Assembly: GCA_017548045.1 (NCBI GenBank)
Contig: JAFYNR010000010.1
Location: 1 to 35,270 of the forward strand
DNA from: Clostridia bacterium
Lineage (GTDB): Bacteria > Bacillota > Clostridia > Oscillospirales > Acutalibacteraceae
Direction: 5' to 3'
Length of the DNA stretch: 35,270 nucleotides
Part shown: piece after piece, positions 1-6,971 of the stretch
Layout of the letters: every line of letters starts with the position of its first letter
How positions within the stretch are numbered: position 1 is the first letter of the stretch
Position numbers and translations under genes: made by a program
The notes under the pieces: model-generated
Told to the model about the DNA's origin: nothing
Database searches by the model: none
Seen by the model: only the letters and a program-made list of their open reading frames with translations

Positions 1-531
1 AACACCATATATCCGAGCGACAATATCAAAAGTGGTATTTGCACAAATTACCTTTGAAGGTGAAATGATCTCTATTTGCCGTTTTATAAATGCGGCATAC
101 TTTCTGCCGTATGCTTTCATTGCTTTTTCATCGCAGAAGCTATATCCGCCCCGCTTGTTAATATTAATTACCGCAAGGTTTAACGGAGATATATCTGTAC
201 GCTCTAATTCTGAAAACAGCTTCAGCATTTTGGTGTTTTGCCTTTTGGCTAACGATGTACCGCTTCTGCGCCACTCTAAAGCACCATAGTGAATGCCTGC
301 ACCACAATCAAGTTGTTTTGATTGATTGCTTTCTTTTAGAATGTATAAATATTTCGCGGTTTCGCTATTAGGGTTAAGGCAACCATCAGCAATAAAATTA
401 TGCTTTGCAATCAAAGGCAAACCATCTTTTTTCGGAATGGTATCGTTTCCTTCTTCTTCAATGTGAGCCTCTTGCCAGAGTTCAAACAATTCTCTTGAAG
501 TTTTGCAATCAGCAACTGTGGAACAACTCAT
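1..531 (-). CDS. Uracil-DNA-glycosylase-like protein, C-terminus cut by window edge
   Basis: The frame is open from an ATG at 531 to the left edge, giving 177 visible residues, and the gene continues beyond base 1. A motif near residue 39, FIADGCLNP, is followed by KYLYILKESNQ, and later by LAVININKRGG and IEIISPSKVICANTTFD. This spacing resembles the uracil-DNA-glycosylase-superfamily proteins often annotated hypothetical in Firmicutes and Bacteroides ('FV.DG..NP...ILFVLKE...'). I infer a base-excision or nucleic-acid-binding role; the catalytic residues cannot be confirmed from the fragment. A modest ribosome binding site (GGTGAT) lies just before the ATG. It is the last visible gene of the minus-strand phage operon, 40 bases after metK. 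It could equally be an uncharacterised family with the same fold. Confidence 0.5.
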   Translation of the reverse strand, partial: MSCSTVADCKTSRELFELWQEAHIEEEGNDTIPKKDGLPLIAKHNFIADGCLNPNSETAKYLYILKESNQSKQLDCGAGIHYGALEWRRSGTSLAKRQNTKMLKLFSELERTDISPLNLAVININKRGGYSFCDEKAMKAYGRKYAAFIKRQIEIISPSKVICANTTFDIVARIYGV

Positions 532-571
532 ATAATCACCGAGTTAAGAATAACACAGTTCAGCTTCAAAA

Positions 572-1690
572 TCAATCTTCTTTAAGGTCATCGGCTTTAT
601 CCGTATCTTCCCACGTTGCATCGGAGTGCATAAAGTGGCAATTAGCACAAAAATCAGCAAAGACGGGTTCGGTGAGGTCAAGCTCATCTATAATCGCCCT
701 TGGTCTGAAATCAAAGTTCTTTTTACAAAGAGCCTTTATTTTCTTGACAGGCACAGTTGCCGTTCCGTAGGTTTCTATATCAACCATTACGGGTTTTGCT
801 CTGCCGATTGCGTAAGCAACCGAAACAAGACACTTCTTTGCGAGTCCGGCAGCAACGATATTCTTTGCTACATAGCGAGCGTAGTATGCTGCGGAGCGGT
901 CAACCTTAGTACAGTCTTTTCCGCTGAAAGCACCACCGCCGTGCTGAACAATGCCGCCGTAGGTATCGACCATCAGTTTTCTGCCCGTCAAGCCTGTATC
1001 AGCTTCGGGACCACCAAGAACAAATCTGCCGGATGGATTGATAAGGATTTCTGTTCCCGTGTCAAAACCATATACACCACAGGCATCCATAATAACTGTA
1101 TGGATTATTTCACGATGCAGCTCCATTGTATCTTTATCAGCACTATGCTGTACCGAAACAATAATAGTTTTGATTCGCACGGGTTTGCCGTTTTTATACT
1201 CTACGGTAACCTGCGACTTGCCATCGGGACCGATACCTTTAATCTCACCCGACTTGAATACTTCTGTCAGCCTTTCTGTTATTCTGTTTGCAAGAACAAC
1301 GGGTAGCGAAAGCATCACGTCAGTTTCATCGGTGGCGTAACCGTGCATGATACCTTGGTCACCAGCACCAATTTCAGCATCCTTGCGATTAACACCGGAA
1401 GCAATATCGGGACTCTGTCTGTGAACCTTTACTTTGATTCTGAATTTTCGGGGATTGTATCCGACTTCTTTGAGTACGGACTTAACAATTCGCTTGATTG
1501 CAATTTTCTTTTCGCAGGTAATTTCACCTGCAACGATAATCAAGCCTTTTGTTGCAAGAACCTCGCAAGCTACTCTTGAGCTCGGGTCTCGCAGTAGACA
1601 AGCATCAAGAATACTGTCTGCGATAATATCGCACAGCTTATCGGGATGACCTGCCGTAACGCTTTCTGCGGTCAAAAATTTGTTAGCCAT
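572..1690 (-). CDS. metK: S-adenosylmethionine synthetase (phage-borne)
   Basis: This 372-residue protein makes S-adenosylmethionine from ATP and methionine in the cytoplasm. All the family signatures are present: GHPDK at residues 14-18 near the N-terminus, GAGDQGIM at 108-115, and the glycine-rich ATP/phosphate loop GGGAFSGKD with TKVDRSAAY at 251-269. It is somewhat shorter than the usual 385-400 residues of bacterial MetK, mostly through shorter loops. The start ATG at 1690 sits one base after the terminase small-subunit stop, so the two are translationally linked. A metK beside small terminase, HNH and VRR-NUC genes is a recurrent arrangement in Clostridia prophages, where it probably feeds phage DNA methyltransferases. 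A chromosomal copy presumably exists elsewhere, so this one is likely accessory. Confidence 0.95.
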   Translation of the reverse strand: MANKFLTAESVTAGHPDKLCDIIADSILDACLLRDPSSRVACEVLATKGLIIVAGEITCEKKIAIKRIVKSVLKEVGYNPRKFRIKVKVHRQSPDIASGVNRKDAEIGAGDQGIMHGYATDETDVMLSLPVVLANRITERLTEVFKSGEIKGIGPDGKSQVTVEYKNGKPVRIKTIIVSVQHSADKDTMELHREIIHTVIMDACGVYGFDTGTEILINPSGRFVLGGPEADTGLTGRKLMVDTYGGIVQHGGGAFSGKDCTKVDRSAAYYARYVAKNIVAAGLAKKCLVSVAYAIGRAKPVMVDIETYGTATVPVKKIKALCKKNFDFRPRAIIDELDLTEPVFADFCANCHFMHSDATWEDTDKADDLKED

Positions 1691-1691
1691 A

Positions 1692-2234
1692 TTAGCCTCC
1701 TCGTCTTGCGTTCAGCAGTCTTTCCATCGCATCATCCTGCGGATTCTTGCCGGGAAACTCTGACGCACAGTTTTCTTTTACAATTTGATATATTTGATAC
1801 CAAGCATGGTTTGCTTGTTTCATAAAGCTCTGTGCCATTGCAACGTAAGGCGACTGAATTGCATTTCCGGTTGTAGGATGCTTTGCAAGAAAACCGAACT
1901 CTGAAATGCACTCTTCACATTGAATCCATCGTGCAACAGACATCGCATATTGCTCAACGAGCTGCTGATTTACGAGCTTGTCGCAGCTTCGTTCTTGAAG
2001 CCACTTCCATGTTTCGTTGTATATTTCTTCCGCACACATTCCTTTGCCATTCTTTTGTGCGGACTTGAGGTATTCTTTCGGTGGAGGAACATCCTCACCG
2101 CTGAACGATGCAACATCAGGAAACTCCAAAACCGTAGGTGTTAATTTCCCCTCGGTTATTTTATCTTTCAGAGCTTTCGGTTTCCTGCCAGCACCGGGTC
2201 TTGCACCACCTCTATTAGTGCCATCCTTTGCCAT
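1692..2234 (-). CDS. Phage terminase small subunit, P27 family
   Basis: This 180-residue protein recognises phage DNA at the start of packaging and hands it to the large terminase subunit. The N-terminus has the characteristic RGGARPGAGRKPK basic stretch of P27-family small terminases, followed by a helical body rich in aromatic and acidic residues (YNETWKWLQER, YVAMAQSFMKQAN). Length fits the family (about 150-190). A GAGGTC ribosome site precedes the ATG at 2234 by about eight bases. It lies between an HNH endonuclease and metK; the large terminase would be expected beyond the left edge. Assignment rests on the N-terminal signature and on position. Confidence 0.85.
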   Translation of the reverse strand: MAKDGTNRGGARPGAGRKPKALKDKITEGKLTPTVLEFPDVASFSGEDVPPPKEYLKSAQKNGKGMCAEEIYNETWKWLQERSCDKLVNQQLVEQYAMSVARWIQCEECISEFGFLAKHPTTGNAIQSPYVAMAQSFMKQANHAWYQIYQIVKENCASEFPGKNPQDDAMERLLNARRGG

Positions 2235-2415
2235 TACAAAATGACCTCTTTCTTTGATTTATTTTGATTTTTTCAAACACAGTTTTTCTGTGTATACTTT
2301 ATAGGGTAGGGACCTATTTCAATTTTGGGGTTAATTACCCGTTTGAAATCCGGTTTTTGTGCGTTGTACCCTGCGCCGCTGAAAATTATGAAAGGTTCTG
2401 GAGATTTGACCGCCC
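2235..2415 (-). other. HNH-terS intergenic region, candidate cos site
   Basis: This 181-base gap between the HNH stop and terS start is unusual in an operon where other genes abut. It holds the GGGGCGGTCAAATCTC stretch right after the HNH stop, several short runs of G and C (GGTCCCTACCC, CGGGTAATTAACCC), and a small hairpin ACACAG/CTGTGT around 2277-2294. In HNH-dependent cohesive-end phages the cut site lies near the HNH and terS genes, so this is a candidate packaging initiation site. That is inference from position and composition. Confidence 0.35.
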
Positions 2416-2775
2416 CTACCGGGTGTTCCTTTTATTGTTTGCGGCAAGGGTGATGGCAGAATGACAGCTCTTGCAAAGAGACATCAAGTTGTCATTATCG
2501 TGAGTGCCGCCTTCTGCAAGTGGGAGCTTGTGATGTACTTCTTCTACCGGAACATACCTTCCGTGCTTGAGGCACTCTTCACAAAGCGGATGTTCGGACA
2601 CATACCTTGCTCGTATCTTCCGCCACTTGCTTCCATATCTTTTGTTGGTTTCTGGGTCGCGCAAGTAATGATTGTATTGGTAGTTTGCCTTTGCCTTGTG
2701 TTCCTCGCAGTAGTCCTTTTCTGTTAGGTTAGGACAGCCGGGGTATCGACACGGCTTCTTCGGTTTCCTTGGCAA
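2416..2775 (-). CDS. HNH homing-type endonuclease of phage packaging module
   Basis: This protein of about 119 residues has an N-terminal zinc-ribbon-like cluster (CRYPGCPN ... YCEEH) and a C-terminal HNH fold: EHPLCEEC, then VHHKLPLAEGGTHDNDNLMSLCKSCHS with paired cysteines binding structural zinc. The start is taken as TTG at 2775, giving MPRKPKKPCRYPGCP, because a strong GGAGG site lies eight bases upstream and related phage proteins begin this way; the upstream ATG at 2790 has no ribosome site and would itself overlap it. In cos phages such HNH proteins work with terminase to cut concatemers, which fits its place directly before terS. Confidence 0.9.
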   Translation of the reverse strand: MPRKPKKPCRYPGCPNLTEKDYCEEHKAKANYQYNHYLRDPETNKRYGSKWRKIRARYVSEHPLCEECLKHGRYVPVEEVHHKLPLAEGGTHDNDNLMSLCKSCHSAITLAANNKRNTR

Positions 2776-2792
2776 CCACTCCACCTCCATTC

Positions 2793-2833
2793 GGACATAA
2801 AGAAAGCCCCACAGGATTCATCTCCTGCGAGGC
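2793..2833 (-). terminator. Hairpin terminator between DUF1492 regulator and HNH gene
   Basis: On the minus strand a 12-bp stem (10 of 12 paired; 2822-2833 with 2805-2816) ends in GGGGC and is followed by TTTCTTTATG. It sits immediately before the HNH start and would stop or attenuate early transcripts at the early/late junction. The 16 bases at its downstream edge (2793-2808) are identical to those of a second hairpin at 12338-12353. Confidence 0.6.
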
Positions 2834-2908
2834 TGTCGTTTGATATTTATCTACAATACCATTATAGCACATTCTACAGTACCATCAAGTACCATTAGGT
2901 ACCAACTT

Positions 2909-3322
2909 TTATTTTTTCAAAATTTTTTCAACCGAATCAAGAGCTGAATTGTGAATTCTCATCGAGGTTGTTTTTGAAATAAAAGAAGTAGCCATAATTG
3001 CATCCCACGTCATACAGCAAAGGTAACGCTTCTCAAGAAGCAACCGTTCGTTTTTGTTTTCGACCTGCATAATAACAGAACGGATTTCAGTTTTCTTGTC
3101 AACGAGAGTGTCAATCTCTGCGTTGATTTCTTCCTGCAATGCGATTATTTTTATAACAATATCCTCAAGCCTTGATGTGCTGCCATTGCCACCCTTCGGC
3201 ATATCTGAAAGCACAGAGGTACATTTTGTTGCCATCGAATTCAGCCCATCGAGCATATCGATTTTGGTGTTGATGCTATCATCAAGGTATCGTACCTGTG
3301 ATAAATATTCTTTTGCTGTCAT
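2909..3322 (-). CDS. DUF1492 phage transcriptional regulator (sigma-like/ArpU-like)
   Basis: This 137-residue protein matches DUF1492 over its whole length: MTAKEYLSQVRYLDD at the N-terminus, a long coiled segment, then RYLCCMTWDAIMATSFISKTT and MRIHNSAL, which looks like a sigma region 4/RinA-type helix-turn-helix. Members sit at the end of early operons in Gram-positive phages and are thought to activate late transcription. The start is the ATG at 3322, eight bases after AAGGAG and overlapping the previous gene's stop by ATGA; a GTG at 3331 lies inside that ribosome site and is rejected. A terminator-like hairpin and the packaging genes follow, matching a role as late-gene switch. Confidence 0.85.
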   Translation of the reverse strand: MTAKEYLSQVRYLDDSINTKIDMLDGLNSMATKCTSVLSDMPKGGNGSTSRLEDIVIKIIALQEEINAEIDTLVDKKTEIRSVIMQVENKNERLLLEKRYLCCMTWDAIMATSFISKTTSMRIHNSALDSVEKILKK

Positions 3323-3591
3323 AAACGACACTCCTTTCGTAATCTTTCAAGCAGCATTTTTCCACTTACTGTTGTCAGTTCAGAAAACCACTTTGATGTG
3401 AAGAAAGTTTCTATATCGGTGATTTTCCGTTTGATTCCTCGCATCTTGTATTCCAGCTCTTTTTTGGTTTCTTTTTTTCTTGCTCTATTGCGTTGCTTCG
3501 TAACGTTGTGATAGCCTCTTGCAAGTTTCCTATAATCTCTTGCTGCTAATTCAATAACAGCGTTTGCAAGCTCCTGATAATTCTCAAGCAT
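3319..3591 (-). CDS. Small helical phage protein of unknown function
   Basis: This 90-residue protein begins MLENYQELANAVIELAARDYRKL and is rich in Arg and Lys (KQRNRARKKETKKELEYKMRG), predicted largely helical. Related short proteins commonly sit between VRR-NUC and DUF1492 genes in Firmicutes prophages; none has a known function to my knowledge. The start at 3591 is chosen because GGAGG lies eight bases upstream; the longer frame to 3672 would add an implausible leucine-rich segment that is the antisense of VRR-NUC sequence. It overlaps VRR-NUC by eight bases and the next gene by four (ATGA), so translation is coupled. Nucleic-acid binding is possible from its charge, but unproven. Confidence 0.75.
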   Translation of the reverse strand: MLENYQELANAVIELAARDYRKLARGYHNVTKQRNRARKKETKKELEYKMRGIKRKITDIETFFTSKWFSELTTVSGKMLLERLRKECRL

Positions 3592-3880
3592 CAGGAATGC
3601 CTCCGTGTGAAGCAAGAGCAGTTTTAACATCAGCAACAGAACGCACAACCACAGCCACACCTCCGGCAGCATTTATCTTGCGGAGAGTTGCTGATTGCAG
3701 AGCAGTAGGTTGTCCTGTTTCGTTTTTAACCTCAAAGCCAAAGAATCTGCCCTTGACACATGCGATGATGTCAGGGATGCCTGCTGTGCCGTACATACCA
3801 CCGTGCTCCTTCCAAAAAAAGCACTCGGGTATCGTCTTAAGATATGTAGATATGTTGTTTACGATAGTTTTTTCTTTCAT
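3584..3880 (-). CDS. VRR-NUC family nuclease
   Basis: This 98-residue single-domain nuclease belongs to the PD-(D/E)XK superfamily. Catalytic residues are visible: GIPD at 34-37, the E-x-K pair at 50/52 (GFEVKNETGQPT), and Gln62 of the TALQ helix. Stand-alone VRR-NUC proteins occur in phage replication modules and cut structured DNA such as Holliday junctions; FAN1 carries the same domain. The start ATG at 3880 follows AAGGAG by 13 bases; the frame extends upstream to 3940, but that part (MCPMCPIP) is an artefact of the TGGACACATTGGACAC repeat. It lies downstream of the primase-helicase gene across a repeat-flanked AT-rich gap. Confidence 0.9.
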   Translation of the reverse strand: MKEKTIVNNISTYLKTIPECFFWKEHGGMYGTAGIPDIIACVKGRFFGFEVKNETGQPTALQSATLRKINAAGGVAVVVRSVADVKTALASHGGIPDA

Positions 3881-3913
3881 CTGTCCAATAAAACTCCTTG
3901 ATATATAAGGGAT

Positions 3914-4041
3914 TGGACACATTGGACACATAAAAGTCACTGCTATTAATATTCAAAATAAAACATAGCATTTTTTGAGAAATACATATATTTTCATTTC
4001 AATATATAGAAAAAGTAGGAATTTGGTGTCCAATGTGTCCA
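3914..4041. repeat. 16-bp inverted repeat flanking AT-rich spacer, origin candidate
   Basis: The sequence TGGACACATTGGACAC at 3914-3929 recurs as an exact reverse complement at 4026-4041. Each arm itself contains two TGGACAC words, giving four iteron-like sites. The 96-base spacer is strongly AT-rich (ATACATATATTTTC, AATATATAG). Lying between the primase/SF3 helicase and VRR-NUC genes, it could be the phage replication origin or a regulator-binding site. No function is proven. Confidence 0.6.
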
Positions 4042-4059
4042 TAAACAATAATTTGGATG

Positions 4060-6546
4060 TCAAAAAACTTCATCCGTTAGCTTTATGCCATTCATAACAC
4101 GTCTTGTGTTCAACTTATCTCTACCTCTTGTCACCGAAGGGTAAGAAGCAGAAATTTGCTGAACAAAGGACCTTTGTGAATATGGTTTAAGACCGCATTC
4201 TTCGCAGTATTCTTTGTAAGCGTTGAATATTTCGGTGCTGCCAACAGAAGCATTGCTGTCGATTTCACAGCACTCCTTAATGAAGGACAGCACAGAATCG
4301 CTGTCTTCACGATATTGCTGAAGTTCCGCTTTATTAACCTCTGTTTCAGAGAACACAAACTGTTTGCTCATCAGCCTTTTGAGACCTTCCAAGGCAAAAA
4401 TGAAAATGCCGTCAGCTTCTGCTGCAAATTTCTCGATAAGGTCCGGGTCACGCTTTTCAACGGGTACAGTATGATTGAAACGCATAATGATGAGCCTACG
4501 ATAGAAACCCTCGGAGCGGTCGCCGTAGTTCTTGGGGATACTGTTACAAGAAAAGAGAAGCCTTGCACAAGACTGAAAAGAAAACGGGTTCTTGTGCTTT
4601 TTCTCAACCGTCAAATAATCTTCACCGACGAGAGCCTTAAAAATGCCGTTGTCATCAATGTTCTTTGTAGGAAGGTCAGCAAAAATATTCGCCAACTTGC
4701 CAAACAGTTCGGCAGTCTTAAATCTCTCGTTCAGAGCCTGCCAAGACACATTTGAGACATTCTTTTTGCCAAGCAAAATATCATTGATTACACGGAGCAG
4801 AACAGATTTGCCTGCACCCGCAACGCCAACAATAACAAAGCATTTCTGTGCCGAGTTTATGGGGATAAGAAAATAGCCGAGCATTTCCTGAATCAATGCC
4901 ACTTGTTCCATATCTCCGCCCATAGATTCTTTGAGAAATTCTTTGAAGCGAGGACAGTCAGCTTTTTTGTTATAGTTGACATTAAGCTGAACAGTAGAGT
5001 AGTAGTTCGGGGTATGTTCCGTAAGGGTTTCTTCGAGAACATTGAACAGTCCGTTTTTAACGTTGATAATATACGGATTCGCATTAAGCTCTCGGAGGTC
5101 TTTTTGTATGCGGAGTCTCCATTGATGCTCTGCATCAACGATTTGGTTCATCTTTGATTCTCGTGCCAGCATCTTTGCCTGAACCAGTCTTTGTGCCTCC
5201 ATTTCGGACATTTCAAGATACACTCCGTCTGTGTATCTGAAAAACTGCTCTGTCGCATAAAAGACCTCTTCGTTTTTTGACATATGCTCGGCAAGAACAC
5301 CGGGTAAAAATCGCAAGCCTTGTGTTGACACCGAATACCAGTCCGGTAAATCGCTCATAAGATTTTTGGCATTGCCTTTTGTCTCTTTATATTCCTTATT
5401 AAGCTCCTTATAGATTTGAAGCAAGGGTTTGATAAAATTCGACTTAAGTTTGAAATGCTCCTTGAGCTTAAAACCGATAATAGTCTCGGCAGTAACCACA
5501 TCTTGGTTATACAAGTAGTTTTCAACAAATTCTTTTGCTATGAGCATATCGTTGATTGCATTGCCGGTAACCTCAAGTTCGTCAATCATGGCACAAAGTG
5601 CTTCGTGCGAAATAGGCTGATACACCATCGCAGCAGGTGCTTTACAAATACACTCACCACTCACATACTTCGGACACTTGAAGCCTTTTTCAGCTATAGT
5701 TTTGCAGTTCATCGGCTTAGTGCCGCTTTCAAGAAAGTGATTTATTTTCTTCTGCGTGTTCTGTTCGTTATAGCCTTCATACGGAGAGGAAAGGTCGTGA
5801 ATCAGCCTCGTGCCGCCTTCAAAGGAAGCAAGATTTGTAATCATTGCGTACCAGTCATGTTCAGAGAGGGTTGCTGCATTAGCTTTACAATGTTTTATGA
5901 AATCGCACCCGTGAAGCAAAAGAGGCAGACCCTTTTCTGAACCTTTTTTCACTTCAACGGGTTTTGCATTTTCACCTTGAGGCAACGCCTCGGAGAGCTG
6001 TTCCTGCGTGTATTTTCTTTCAGGATGAAAAGAGATGCATTCGACCATAACGGGTTCTTTTTTACAATGATAAAAACCGGGCAAACGCATAACACGGCTC
6101 TCGTTAACGCACATCGGGTCACCATGAAAATATGCAACGAGCTGTTTCTGTATTTCACGAAATTGCTCAACCTTTGCATCAAGTACGAACCAGTATGTGT
6201 GAAGCGATTTTTGTGTCTTTATAACCATCGAGGGAGGCAGCGGAAACGCTTCAATCTGCTTCTGTTGCTCCTCGAATGTAAGCTCATCGACTTCAACAAA
6301 CTGTGCATTAATTCGGGTTATGCTTCCGTCATCGTGACCACCATAATTAACAACGAAGAATATGCCACGGTTTTGCTCATTATGGTTTTTGAGCGTTTCT
6401 TCTATCGTCACAAATTTGCCTGCTTCAACAGATAATTTCGCACCGGAAAACACTCCCGTTTTCTTGTCATCGAAAACACGGAGGTTTACGATATCCTTGG
6501 GGTTAAACAAACTATTGATTACATCCATAGCAGAAACGGACATCAT
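4060..6546 (-). CDS. Bifunctional primase / D5-type SF3 helicase
   Basis: This 828-residue replication protein unwinds DNA and primes synthesis. The N-terminal 200 residues resemble a RepB/archaeo-eukaryotic primase domain (VEVDELT at 84-90; ESRVMRLPGFYHCK at 149-162). A four-cysteine cluster at C281, C291, C299 and C301 probably binds zinc. The C-terminal half is a phage/plasmid D5-type SF3 helicase: Walker A GVAGAGKS at 574-581, Walker B IFADLP near 621, motif C LLFSCNSIP near 663, and the arginine-finger region FYRRLI near 681. A D5_N-like stretch precedes the ATPase. Start ATG 6546 overlaps the upstream stop by ATGA. With the family A polymerase, it forms the core replisome of the element. 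Confidence 0.93.
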   Translation of the reverse strand: MMSVSAMDVINSLFNPKDIVNLRVFDDKKTGVFSGAKLSVEAGKFVTIEETLKNHNEQNRGIFFVVNYGGHDDGSITRINAQFVEVDELTFEEQQKQIEAFPLPPSMVIKTQKSLHTYWFVLDAKVEQFREIQKQLVAYFHGDPMCVNESRVMRLPGFYHCKKEPVMVECISFHPERKYTQEQLSEALPQGENAKPVEVKKGSEKGLPLLLHGCDFIKHCKANAATLSEHDWYAMITNLASFEGGTRLIHDLSSPYEGYNEQNTQKKINHFLESGTKPMNCKTIAEKGFKCPKYVSGECICKAPAAMVYQPISHEALCAMIDELEVTGNAINDMLIAKEFVENYLYNQDVVTAETIIGFKLKEHFKLKSNFIKPLLQIYKELNKEYKETKGNAKNLMSDLPDWYSVSTQGLRFLPGVLAEHMSKNEEVFYATEQFFRYTDGVYLEMSEMEAQRLVQAKMLARESKMNQIVDAEHQWRLRIQKDLRELNANPYIINVKNGLFNVLEETLTEHTPNYYSTVQLNVNYNKKADCPRFKEFLKESMGGDMEQVALIQEMLGYFLIPINSAQKCFVIVGVAGAGKSVLLRVINDILLGKKNVSNVSWQALNERFKTAELFGKLANIFADLPTKNIDDNGIFKALVGEDYLTVEKKHKNPFSFQSCARLLFSCNSIPKNYGDRSEGFYRRLIIMRFNHTVPVEKRDPDLIEKFAAEADGIFIFALEGLKRLMSKQFVFSETEVNKAELQQYREDSDSVLSFIKECCEIDSNASVGSTEIFNAYKEYCEECGLKPYSQRSFVQQISASYPSVTRGRDKLNTRRVMNGIKLTDEVF

Positions 6547-6971
6547 ATCACCTCCACGAATTTTATCGGTTTCTTGAGTCTGCGTGCTTCATCGATTTCG
6601 GCTTGCATACCGCTGCTTATCTCTTTACCGAAAACCCATACCTCATCACACATCGAAAGCAGCACCAAACCGAAAACGGTGCCAAGCTCACGCTCGTCCG
6701 GGTTTCCATCATCAAGCATCTGCGGATAGAGCAGGTGCGAGGCGATTGGAATTTTCTTTTTTTCTATGGCAAAACGGCAATAACGAATTGCATTAGATAT
6801 GTTATTGTCTACATCTCCCGCATATCTTGACACTATATATACTTTCGGTCTTGCCTTGATTTCGGCTTGCTTTCGCCAGACCTTTTTGCGGTTCTGTCGG
6901 TATTCTTTCATTATTTCTCCGAGTGCTGCTCCGGCAGTAGGATCGGAGTATCCTTCGTGATTTTTATACAT
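6543..6971 (-). CDS. DUF4406-like (nucleoside deoxyribosyltransferase-fold) phage protein
   Basis: This 142-residue protein has an N-terminal YSDPTAGAALGEIMKEYR segment common in Firmicutes phages. A Rossmann-like domain then carries VYIVSRYAGDVDNNISNAIRYCRFA, with IASHLLYPQ, a long GLVLLSMCDEVWVFG strand and SSGMQAEIDEARRLKKPI. That pattern matches DUF4406/DUF7768-type proteins, distantly related to nucleoside 2-deoxyribosyltransferases. A nucleotide-related role is therefore plausible, but the active-site residues are not proven. It is translationally coupled on both sides: TAATG with the polymerase gene and ATGA with the primase-helicase gene. Confidence 0.75.
   Translation of the reverse strand: MYKNHEGYSDPTAGAALGEIMKEYRQNRKKVWRKQAEIKARPKVYIVSRYAGDVDNNISNAIRYCRFAIEKKKIPIASHLLYPQMLDDGNPDERELGTVFGLVLLSMCDEVWVFGKEISSGMQAEIDEARRLKKPIKFVEVI

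Noticed and set aside
2776-2790. ATG start of HNH gene at 2790
   Set aside because: No ribosome site before it; GGAGG inside this stretch is spaced for the TTG at 2775, and homologues begin MPRKPK.
4315-4755. Plus-strand 146-residue frame
   Set aside because: Opposite strand of the primase-helicase ATPase domain, whose motifs are unambiguous.
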